The notes below the pieces were generated by a model, which had not been told where the DNA came from, did no database searches, and saw only the letters and a program-made list of their open reading frames with translations. A program made the position numbers and the translations under genes. This document shows positions 32,116-40,088 of a DNA stretch of 64,000 nucleotides, piece by piece. Positions within the stretch are counted from its first letter, which is position 1, and each line of letters begins with the position of its first letter. This stretch comes from Chryseobacterium gleum (lineage in GTDB: Bacteria > Bacteroidota > Bacteroidia > Flavobacteriales > Flavobacteriaceae). The DNA lies in contig CAMCVI010000005.1 in NCBI GenBank assembly GCA_945881885.1, positions 62,001 through 126,000 of the forward strand, in the 5' to 3' direction.

Positions 32116-35016
32116 CTATCCCACCAAATTAATAATTTTACCCGGAACGATAATCACTTTATTTGGCGTTCTTCCTTGCAATTGTGCTTGTGTGCGCTCA
32201 TCTGCCATTACGATTTCTTCAATTTGAGCAGCAGTTAAATCTAAAGGTAATTTAATCGTAAAACGCATTTTACCATTGAATGAAACCGGATATTCTTTTT
32301 CAGACTCTACCAAATATTTTGCTTCAAATTTTGGAAAAGGTTGTTTTGAAATTCCTTCATAATCATTCAATTTTTCAATTTTTAAATCTTTCAATCCCAA
32401 CCATAATTCTTCCGCAATATGCGGCGCATAAGGCGAAACCAAAATAGCTAAAGGTTCTAAAATAGCTCTGTGATTGCATTTTAATTGTTGCAATTCGTTC
32501 ACGCAAATCATAAATTGAGAAACCGAGGTATTAAATGAAAAATTCTCAATGTCTTCCGTAACTTTTTTGATGCTTTTATGTAACGATTTGTACATTTCTG
32601 CAGTTGGTTCATCATTTACGATAACCGAACCATTATCATCAAAATACAAACGCCATAATTTTTTCAAGAAACCAGAAACACCTGTAATTCCTGCCGTATT
32701 CCAAGGTTTAGATTGCTCTAATGGGCCTAAAAACATTTCATACAAACGCAGCGTATCGGCTCCGTATTCTTCACAAATATCATCTGGTGAAACCACATTG
32801 TACTTTGATTTAGACATTTTTTCGACTTCGCGCCCCACAATGTATTTGCCATTTTCTAAAATAAAATCAGCATTGGCATAATCAACATATAATGGATGTG
32901 CCTTGAATTTTTCAATATCTAATTCATTTGTAATATCATTGATACAAGATAAATCAACGTGGATTGATTGAACATTTTTATCTTTTATCAAACCTTTTGA
33001 ATATAAAGTTTTTGAATCTTCACTTCTATACACAAAAGCACTCATTCCCAAAATCATTCCCTGATTGATCAGTTTTTTGAAAGGTTCTTCGGTGGGTGCG
33101 TAGCCTCTGTCTTTTAAGAATTTATTCCAAAAACGAGCATACAATAAATGTCCTGTAGCGTGTTCGCTTCCACCAATATATAAATCTACACTTTCCCAGT
33201 ATTTTAAGGCGTCTTCGCTTGCAAATTCGTTTATATTTTGCGCATCCATATAACGCATCCAATACCAAGAAGAACCTGCCCAACCTGGCATGGTGTTCAA
33301 TTCTAACTGAAAAACATTCACGTTATCAATCAACTGATTACTAACCACTGAACACTGAACACTATCCCAAGCCCAAACTGTTGCATTTCCCAAAGGTGGT
33401 TGCCCGTCTTCGGTTGGTAAGTATTTTTCTACTTCTGGCAACACAATTGGCAAGTGTTTTTTGTCAATCATTTGTGGCAAGCCATTCACATAATATACTG
33501 GGAAAGGTTCACCCCAATATCTTTGGCGAGAGAAAACGGCATCACGTAAACGATAATTTACTTTGGCATTTCCTGCACCAATTTTTTCTAAAGCTTCGAT
33601 GGCTTTTTTCGTTCCATTTTTGTAATCTAATCCGTTTAAGAAATCAGAATGTACCAATTCGTATCCGCCTTTTTCCCCAAAAGCCGTTTCAGAAATATCT
33701 TGATTGAAAATATTTTTTATTTCTGGCATTCCGTGCGTTCCTTTGAAGAAATTCGCGAAAGCATAATCACGTTCATCGCCACAAGGAACAGCCATAACTG
33801 CACCTGTTCCATAACCCGCCAACACATAATCGCCAATCCAAATCGGAATGGGAGCACCCGTGAAAGGATGTTCTGCATAAGCTCCAGTAAACACACCTGA
33901 AATGGTTTTTATATCTGCCATACGCTCTCTTTCAGAACGTTTTGCTGTGGCTTCTACATAAGCTTCCACCGCTGCTTTTTGGTCTGGAGTGGTAATTTTT
34001 GCCACCAATTCGTGCTCGGGTGCCAATGTCATAAAGGTAACACCAAAAATCGTATCAGGTCTGGTCGTAAAAACTTCAACTTGAAACTTGGAACCTGAAA
34101 CTTGAAACTTAACTGTAGCTCCGACTGATTTTCCAATCCAATTTCGTTGCGATTCTTTGATAGATTCACTCCAATCGATATCGTTCAAACCTTGTAATAA
34201 TCGTTCCGCGAAAGCTGAAATTCGCATACTCCATTGTGTCATTTTCTTACGAACTACTGGATGTCCGCCACGCTCTGAAACGCCGTTTACAATTTCGTCA
34301 TTCGCTAACACAGTTCCTAAAGCGGCACACCAATTGACTTCGGTTTCCGCTAAATAAGTTAATCTATATTGTAAAAGTATTTTTTGTTGTTGTTCTGATG
34401 AAAAAGCATTCCATTCAGCTGCAGAAAACGGCACAATATTTTCATCAGAAACAGCATTAACATTTGTATTTCCGTTTTTTTCAAATTCTTGCATTAAGGT
34501 GCAAATGCTTTCTGCTTTATCGGTCGTTTTATTGTACCAAGATTCAAATAGTTGGATGAAAATCCATTGCGTATGTTTGTAATAATCTGGGTTTGATGTG
34601 CGAACTTCTCTGCTCCAATCGAAAGAAAATCCAATTCTGTCCAATTGATTTCTGTATCCTTGAATTGTATTTCCTGATTTATCAATGCCACCTTCAATAT
34701 TCATGCGTGTGGTGTCTGCAGGATGCTGCCCCGTTTGAATAGCATATTGTTCAGCCGGCAGACCAAATGAATCGTACCCTTGCGGATGCAACACATTAAA
34801 ACCTTGATGTCTTTTATAACGTGCCACAATATCAGAAGCAATGTAACCCAGCGGATGTCCCACGTGTAACCCAGCTCCAGAAGGATAAGGAAACATGTCT
34901 AATACATAGTATTTAGGCAAAGGGTTTTGTGCATTTGGTTCTTGGGCTTTAAATGTTTCGTTTTTTGCCCAATAGTGTTGCCATTTGGCTTCTATTTTTT
35001 CGTGGAAATATTTCAT
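32116..35016 (-). CDS. leuS: Leucine--tRNA ligase
   Basis: YVLDMFPYPSGAGLHVGHPLGYIASD, FTTRPDTIFGVTFM, ELNTMPGWAGSSWYW, EKMSKSKYNVVSPDD; start moved to MKYFHEKIEAKWQ (35016). Confidence 0.95.
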   Translation of the reverse strand: MKYFHEKIEAKWQHYWAKNETFKAQEPNAQNPLPKYYVLDMFPYPSGAGLHVGHPLGYIASDIVARYKRHQGFNVLHPQGYDSFGLPAEQYAIQTGQHPADTTRMNIEGGIDKSGNTIQGYRNQLDRIGFSFDWSREVRTSNPDYYKHTQWIFIQLFESWYNKTTDKAESICTLMQEFEKNGNTNVNAVSDENIVPFSAAEWNAFSSEQQQKILLQYRLTYLAETEVNWCAALGTVLANDEIVNGVSERGGHPVVRKKMTQWSMRISAFAERLLQGLNDIDWSESIKESQRNWIGKSVGATVKFQVSGSKFQVEVFTTRPDTIFGVTFMTLAPEHELVAKITTPDQKAAVEAYVEATAKRSERERMADIKTISGVFTGAYAEHPFTGAPIPIWIGDYVLAGYGTGAVMAVPCGDERDYAFANFFKGTHGMPEIKNIFNQDISETAFGEKGGYELVHSDFLNGLDYKNGTKKAIEALEKIGAGNAKVNYRLRDAVFSRQRYWGEPFPVYYVNGLPQMIDKKHLPIVLPEVEKYLPTEDGQPPLGNATVWAWDSVQCSVVSNQLIDNVNVFQLELNTMPGWAGSSWYWMRYMDAQNINEFASEDALKYWESVDLYIGGSEHATGHLLYARFWNKFLKDRGYAPTEEPFKKLINQGMILGMSAFVYRSEDSKTLYSKGLIKDKNVQSIHVDLSCINDITNELDIEKFKAHPLYVDYANADFILENGKYIVGREVEKMSKSKYNVVSPDDICEEYGADTLRLYEMFLGPLEQSKPWNTAGITGVSGFLKKLWRLYFDDNGSVIVNDEPTAEMYKSLHKSIKKVTEDIENFSFNTSVSQFMICVNELQQLKCNHRAILEPLAILVSPYAPHIAEELWLGLKDLKIEKLNDYEGISKQPFPKFEAKYLVESEKEYPVSFNGKMRFTIKLPLDLTAAQIEEIVMADERTQAQLQGRTPNKVIIVPGKIINLVG
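33334..33363 (-). repeat. Word-like repeat (AGTGTTCAGTGTTCAGTGGTTAGTAATCAG) read in frame within leuS
   Basis: Minus strand encodes SVQCSVVSNQ; AGTGTTC duplicated in tandem. Confidence 0.6.
34078..34110 (-). repeat. Word-like repeat (AAGTTTCAAGTTTCAGGTTCCAAGTTTCAAGTT) read in frame within leuS
   Basis: Minus strand encodes KFQVSGSKFQV; AAGTTTCAAGTT occurs twice within 33 nt. Confidence 0.7.
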
Positions 35017-35167
35017 TTCAATTTTCAATTTTCTGATTTCAATTATCGGTTTTAACCGAAAAATCAAGTGCAAATTTACATTTTTATATACTAATGTTAA
35101 AACTTTGTTGTTATATTCTGTGTAAACAAAATTTCTTTACTATTTTTACAGCATAATTAGTAAACTT

Positions 35168-36043
35168 ATGGCACAATCATTTGAGCAATATCAGCGCAGA
35201 AGATTAATTTCTTCCTATTTTTCAGTAGTTTTCAGTATTTTTTTAGTGCTTTTTTTATTAGGCGCTTTAGGATTATTTGTAATTAATTCTGAAAAAATTT
35301 CTAACGACTTTAAAGAAAACATTCCTATGAGTGTTTATTTTAAAGATGAAGCGAATGATACGATTCTAAATGCTTTTGATACAGAATTGAAAAATTCAAA
35401 ATTTATTAAATCTTATGATTTTGTTACAAAAGCTGAAGCGGCTAAAAACAACCCAGATATTGTAGGTAAAGATTTTATGGAGTTTTTAGGATTCAATCCG
35501 TTACAAAATTCTTTTGATATTCATTTAAAAAGTGAATATGTAACCAAAGAAGAAATAAAAAAAATTGAAAATAATTTTAAAAGAAACAGCGATATTTCTG
35601 ACATTATTTACGATAAAGAATTGGTAGAATTAGTAAATGAAAATGTTTCTGAAATTAGTTTTTGGATTTTAATTATAAGTACGGTTTTAACTTTTGTTGC
35701 CATGTTGTTAATTAATGGTTCTATTCGTTTGTCGGTTTACTCACATCGATTTACTATTAAAACCATGCAAATGGTTGGCGCTACAAAAACATTTATTAGA
35801 AAGCCATTTATTAAAACAAGTATTTTGTTGGGAATAATTGGTGCTGTTTTGGCCATTATTGGTTTAGTGTTTTTAGCGTTTTATATTGATGGATTATTCC
35901 CAACTTTAGGCATTGCTAAAGATTATGCGTCCATCGCCATCGTTGCTTTTGGTGTATTGTTAATTGGGATTATTATTACTTGGTTAAGCACCTATTTTGC
36001 AACCACTCGTTTCTTAAATTTAAGAACTGACGATTTGTATTAG
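35168..36043 (+). CDS. ftsX: Cell division protein FtsX-like permease
   Basis: Four TM, YVTKEEIKKIENNFK ECD, YSHRFTIKTMQMVGATKTFIRKPF. Confidence 0.9.
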   Translation: MAQSFEQYQRRRLISSYFSVVFSIFLVLFLLGALGLFVINSEKISNDFKENIPMSVYFKDEANDTILNAFDTELKNSKFIKSYDFVTKAEAAKNNPDIVGKDFMEFLGFNPLQNSFDIHLKSEYVTKEEIKKIENNFKRNSDISDIIYDKELVELVNENVSEISFWILIISTVLTFVAMLLINGSIRLSVYSHRFTIKTMQMVGATKTFIRKPFIKTSILLGIIGAVLAIIGLVFLAFYIDGLFPTLGIAKDYASIAIVAFGVLLIGIIITWLSTYFATTRFLNLRTDDLY

Positions 36044-36094
36044 TCTAGTGAAAAGTGAATGGTAATTAGTGAATAGCATTTTTATAAAAAAATT

Positions 36095-36334
36095 ATGAAA
36101 GAAAATACAAAAAAGTTAGAATTTTTATTCGGAGCTACCAATTATAAAATATTAATTATCGGATTAGTTGTGATTGCTTTAGGATTCATTTTAATGAGCG
36201 GTGGTGCAAACGAAAATCCAAATGTTTTCAATGAAGATGTATATAGTTTCAGAAGAATAAGATTGGCGCCAACTGTTGTTTTAATCGGTTTCGGAATTAC
36301 AATTTATTCGATTTTAGTAAAGAGTAAAAAGTAA
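36095..36334 (+). CDS. DUF3098 domain-containing protein
   Basis: LEFLFGATNYKILIIGLVVIALGFILMSGGANENPNVFNEDVYSFRRIRLAPTVVLIGF. Confidence 0.9.
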   Translation: MKENTKKLEFLFGATNYKILIIGLVVIALGFILMSGGANENPNVFNEDVYSFRRIRLAPTVVLIGFGITIYSILVKSKK

Positions 36335-36357
36335 TTATCTTACAAATCATTAAATAA

Positions 36358-37167
36358 ATGGATTTACTACAAGCTATTATTATTGCTATAATTGAAGGCA
36401 TAACAGAATATTTACCGGTTTCTTCTACAGGACATATGATTTTTGCCAGTTCTTATTTCGGTATTGAAAAAGAAGAATTTGTAAAATTATTTCAAGTTTC
36501 TATACAATTTGGAGCCATTTTGGCAGTCGTAGTTTTGTATTGGAAAAAGTTTTTCGATTTCTCGAAGCTGCAGTTCTTCATCAAATTGGCTTGTGCAGTT
36601 GTTCCTGCTTTAATTTTGGGAAAATTGTTTGATGATAAAATCGAAGCTGTTTTAGAACATCCTACACCTATTGCGATTGTATTAATTATTGGAGGAATAA
36701 TTTTACTATTCGTTGATAGATTTTTCAAAAATCCAACTATTTATAAAGAAGAAGATATTACCATTAAAAAAGCGCTTGCAATTGGTTTTTGGCAATGTTT
36801 GGCCATGATGCCTGGCACAAGTAGAAGTGCAGCAAGTATTATTGGAGGCATGCAACAAGGCTTAACTAGACAAGCAGCAGCTGAATTTTCTTTCTTTTTA
36901 GCCGTGCCAACAATGTTAGCGGTTACTTGTTATTCGGTGTTTTTGAAAACATACGATAAAAGTGGTTTAAAAGGTTTCGAATTAATTATGAAAACTGAAG
37001 ACAATACTAAAATGTTTATCATTGGAAATTTAGTTGCGTTTGTGGTAGCGGTTTTAGCCATTAAATTTTTCATTGAAATCATTAAAAAATACGGATTTAA
37101 ACCTTGGGGTTGGTACAGAATTATTGCTGGAATGCTATTGTTAGCGTACTTTAATTTTTACAAATAA
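36358..37167 (+). CDS. uppP: Undecaprenyl-diphosphate phosphatase
   Basis: IIEGITEYLPVSSTGHMI, MPGTSRSAASIIGGM. Confidence 0.96.
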   Translation: MDLLQAIIIAIIEGITEYLPVSSTGHMIFASSYFGIEKEEFVKLFQVSIQFGAILAVVVLYWKKFFDFSKLQFFIKLACAVVPALILGKLFDDKIEAVLEHPTPIAIVLIIGGIILLFVDRFFKNPTIYKEEDITIKKALAIGFWQCLAMMPGTSRSAASIIGGMQQGLTRQAAAEFSFFLAVPTMLAVTCYSVFLKTYDKSGLKGFELIMKTEDNTKMFIIGNLVAFVVAVLAIKFFIEIIKKYGFKPWGWYRIIAGMLLLAYFNFYK

Positions 37168-37871
37168 TGAAAGCAGAAGACTACCAAGAAGGACAAATTT
37201 TACTAATTGATAAACCACTAAAATGGTCGTCTTTTCAAGCTGTAAATAAATTAAAATTCGGGCTAATTAAGGAATTAAAATTACCTAAAAAATTCAAAAT
37301 TGGTCACGCCGGCACATTAGATCCCTTAGCATCTGGTTTATTACTGATTTGTACCGGAAAATTCACCAAAAGAATTGAAGAATTACAAGGTCAAGCTAAA
37401 GAATATACTGGAACAATTACAGTTGGCGCCACAACGCCGTCATACGATTTAGAAACAGAAATCAACGAAAGATTTCCAACAGAACATATTTTAGAAGCTT
37501 TAATTTACGAAACTTTACCGCAATTTATTGGTGAAATTGACCAAAAACCACCTGTTTTTTCAGCCATCAAAAAAGATGGAAAACGATTGTACGAATCGGC
37601 TCGTGCAGGTATTGAAGTGGAAATAAAAACCAGAAAAGTAACAGTTTTCGAATTTGAAATTACCAGAATAGCCTTACCCGAAATAGATTTCAGAATTGTA
37701 TGCAGCAAAGGAACGTACATTCGCTCCATCGCTTACGATTTTGGTTTGGCATTAAATTCAGGGGGACATTTAACCGCGCTTCGTAGAACAAAAATCGGTG
37801 ATTATTCAGTAGAAAATGCTTTAGAACCTGAAGCTTTTATTGAAGGGTTGCAACAATTTCCTTCATTGTAG
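37167..37871 (+). CDS. truB: tRNA pseudouridine(55) synthase
   Basis: LLIDKPLKWSSFQAVN, GHAGTLDPLASGLLLICTGKFTK, KGTYIRSIAYDFG. Confidence 0.95.
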   Translation: MKAEDYQEGQILLIDKPLKWSSFQAVNKLKFGLIKELKLPKKFKIGHAGTLDPLASGLLLICTGKFTKRIEELQGQAKEYTGTITVGATTPSYDLETEINERFPTEHILEALIYETLPQFIGEIDQKPPVFSAIKKDGKRLYESARAGIEVEIKTRKVTVFEFEITRIALPEIDFRIVCSKGTYIRSIAYDFGLALNSGGHLTALRRTKIGDYSVENALEPEAFIEGLQQFPSL

Positions 37872-38427
37872 CAATTCCTTTATCTTCTAAATACCATTTT
37901 TGTAGAGCAATTTTTGCTGTTTCATCTACAATTCCATTTTTAGCTTTGTAATCTAAAATTAGGTTTTTTGCAGCTTCTGGCCGCGGCCCCCAATGATTGA
38001 TTAGATTTAAGTTTTCATCTAAAATCAGTAATTTTGGAATGGATTTTGCACCATTGGTTAAAAACTGGTTCATCAAGACTTCGTTTTCATCACGTAAAAC
38101 TATTTTCAAGTCAATTTTTTCAGATGCATCTGACATTAATTTGATAATTGGTAAAATCTGAGCAGCATCGCCACACCAACCTTCTGAAATTATTAACCAA
38201 GTCTGTTTTGATGCAATATTTTGTAATGTTTTTTCTACTTCGGCATCTAATTTAAGCGTTTTTTCTAAACGTTTCATTCGTATTTCATTCAATTCCGAAT
38301 AGTGTAATAGATCCGCGCTTTGTTCATTTCCTGTCGATTTTCCTTCGCTAATTAATTTCGAAACTAAGGACAGATATTCATAGTAATAAAGACTTTTTTG
38401 TAAGGCAGATTGAATGAGAGTTGACAT
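37837..38427 (-). CDS. Thioredoxin family protein
   Basis: WLIISEGWCGDAAQILPIIKLMSD, SIPKLLILDEN; thioredoxin-like fold with WCGDA. Confidence 0.85.
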   Translation of the reverse strand: MSTLIQSALQKSLYYYEYLSLVSKLISEGKSTGNEQSADLLHYSELNEIRMKRLEKTLKLDAEVEKTLQNIASKQTWLIISEGWCGDAAQILPIIKLMSDASEKIDLKIVLRDENEVLMNQFLTNGAKSIPKLLILDENLNLINHWGPRPEAAKNLILDYKAKNGIVDETAKIALQKWYLEDKGIATMKEIVATLQ

Positions 38428-38538
38428 AACTTAAAAATTTTTACAAATTTAAAAATAAATAATGACCAATTGTAAACTAAAAGTTAAATAGAAATGATGT
38501 TTCTAAATTAATTTGTTTTTTTGATAGCAGATAATAAT

Positions 38539-38546
38539 TATATTTG
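38539..38546 (+). promoter_or_regulatory. Putative -7 element TATATTTG upstream of pyrH
   Basis: Exact TAnnTTTG match shortly upstream of the pyrH ATG (38566). Confidence 0.5.
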
Positions 38547-38565
38547 CAACACTAAAAACATCACC

Positions 38566-39273
38566 ATGAGTTACAAAAGAATCCTTCTTAAATTAAGCGG
38601 AGAAGCCTTAATGGGCGAAAGACAGTACGGAATTGATCCGAAAACTTTAGCAGATTACGCTTTAGAAATCAAACAAATTCACGACCAAGGTGTTGAAATT
38701 GCCATAGTAATTGGCGGTGGAAATATTTTTAGAGGTGTTTCTGGAGCAAGCAACGGTATGGATAGAGTGCAAGGAGATTATATGGGAATGTTAGCCACGG
38801 TAATTAACGGAATGGCGCTTCAAGGCGCACTAGAAGATGCGGGAATGCAAACGCGTTTGCAAACGGCATTAAAAATTGAAGCTATTGCAGAACCATATAT
38901 AAAAAGAAGAGCTACAAGACACTTAGAAAAAGGAAGAATTGTAATTTTTGGTGCTGGAACAGGGAATCCGTATTTTACAACAGATACCGCAGCAGTTTTA
39001 AGAGGAATTGAAGTAGGTTGTGATGTGATTTTAAAAGGAACACGTGTAGATGGAGTATATTCAGCAGATCCTGAAAAAGATGCTAGTGCTGTAAAATACA
39101 ACACCATTACTTTTGATGATGTTTTAGCCAAAGGATTAAATGTAATGGATACTACAGCTTTTACTTTAAGCCAGGAAAATAAATTGCCGATTATTGTTTT
39201 CGATATGAACAAAAAAGGAAATTTACTTAAAATTTGTAACGGAGATACAGTAGGAACAACAGTAACGATATAA
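38566..39273 (+). CDS. pyrH: UMP kinase
   Basis: [38 protein letters not shown]; start at MSYKRILLK, downstream of the -7 element. Confidence 0.96.
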   Translation: MSYKRILLKLSGEALMGERQYGIDPKTLADYALEIKQIHDQGVEIAIVIGGGNIFRGVSGASNGMDRVQGDYMGMLATVINGMALQGALEDAGMQTRLQTALKIEAIAEPYIKRRATRHLEKGRIVIFGAGTGNPYFTTDTAAVLRGIEVGCDVILKGTRVDGVYSADPEKDASAVKYNTITFDDVLAKGLNVMDTTAFTLSQENKLPIIVFDMNKKGNLLKICNGDTVGTTVTI

Positions 39274-39333
39274 TTAGATTATTAGAATTTTAGACTATTA
39301 GAATACATTTTAGTCTAACAATCTTTAATCTAA
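39274..39333. repeat. Imperfect inverted word-repeat between pyrH and frr
   Basis: TTAGATTATTAGAATTTTAGACTA / TAGTCTAACAATCTTTAATCTAA arms. Confidence 0.6.
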
Positions 39334-39353
39334 CCATCTAAAAATCATAAAAA

Positions 39354-39917
39354 ATGACAGAAGAAATTAATTTTATTATCGACAGTGCGAAAGAATCTAT
39401 GAATGGTTCAGTAGCGCATTTAGAAAAAGAATTTTTAAACATTAGAGCAGGAAAAGCCTCTCCGCAAATGTTAGGAAGTGTTTTTGTAGATTATTATGGT
39501 GCACAAACTGCCTTGTCGCAAGTGGCTAATGTTGTAGCTGCAGACGCAAGAACTTTAACAGTTACGCCTTGGGAAAAAGCCATGTTGCAACCTATTGAAA
39601 AAGCGATAATGATTGCTAATTTAGGGTTAAACCCGATGAATAATGGCGATAATATTATCATTAGTATTCCTGCTTTAACAGAAGATAGAAGACGCGAATT
39701 GGTAAAACAAGCTAAAGCAGAAGCTGAAGATGCCAAAGTTGGTATAAGAAACGCCAGAAAAGACGCCAATAGCGACATAAAAAAAGAAGAAAAAGACGGA
39801 ACATCTGAAGATATTTGTAAAATTGCGGAAGATTCCGTACAAAAATTAACGGATGCTTTTATTAAGAAAATTGATGAGGTTTTTACAGCAAAAGAAGCTG
39901 AAATTATGAAAGTTTAA
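39354..39917 (+). CDS. frr: Ribosome recycling factor
   Basis: MNGSVAHLEKEFLNIRAGKASPQML, LTEDRRRELVKQAKAEAEDAKVGIRNARKDAN. Confidence 0.97.
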   Translation: MTEEINFIIDSAKESMNGSVAHLEKEFLNIRAGKASPQMLGSVFVDYYGAQTALSQVANVVAADARTLTVTPWEKAMLQPIEKAIMIANLGLNPMNNGDNIIISIPALTEDRRRELVKQAKAEAEDAKVGIRNARKDANSDIKKEEKDGTSEDICKIAEDSVQKLTDAFIKKIDEVFTAKEAEIMKV

Positions 39918-39960
39918 GTTTTTTTAGAAAACAGAGAATAGAATATAGAATATAGAAAAC

Positions 39961-39990
39961 CCTGCAAATAGTATTTTTGCAGGTTTTTTT
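39961..39990 (+). terminator. Intrinsic terminator after frr
   Basis: CCTGCAAA-tagtat-TTTTGCAGGTTTTTTT. Confidence 0.8.
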
Positions 39991-39998
39991 GTGTTTTA

Positions 39999-40067
39999 TC
40001 ATTCTGAACTTGTTTCAGAATCTTATTGTTTTGAAATTTAGGAATCTGAAACAAGTTCAGATTGACA
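39999..40067. repeat. REP-like doublet: two head-to-head copies of the ATTCTGAACTTGTTTCAGAAT repeat
   Basis: TCATTCTGAACTTGTTTCAGAATCT ... GGAATCTGAAACAAGTTCAGATTGACA. Confidence 0.8.
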
Positions 40068-40088
40068 AATTTAATGAGATTTTTTAAG

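Noticed and set aside
33381-33707. 108-aa plus-strand ORF antisense to leuS (and others at 32549, 33649, 34157)
   Set aside because: Shadow ORFs of leuS; composition not protein-like.
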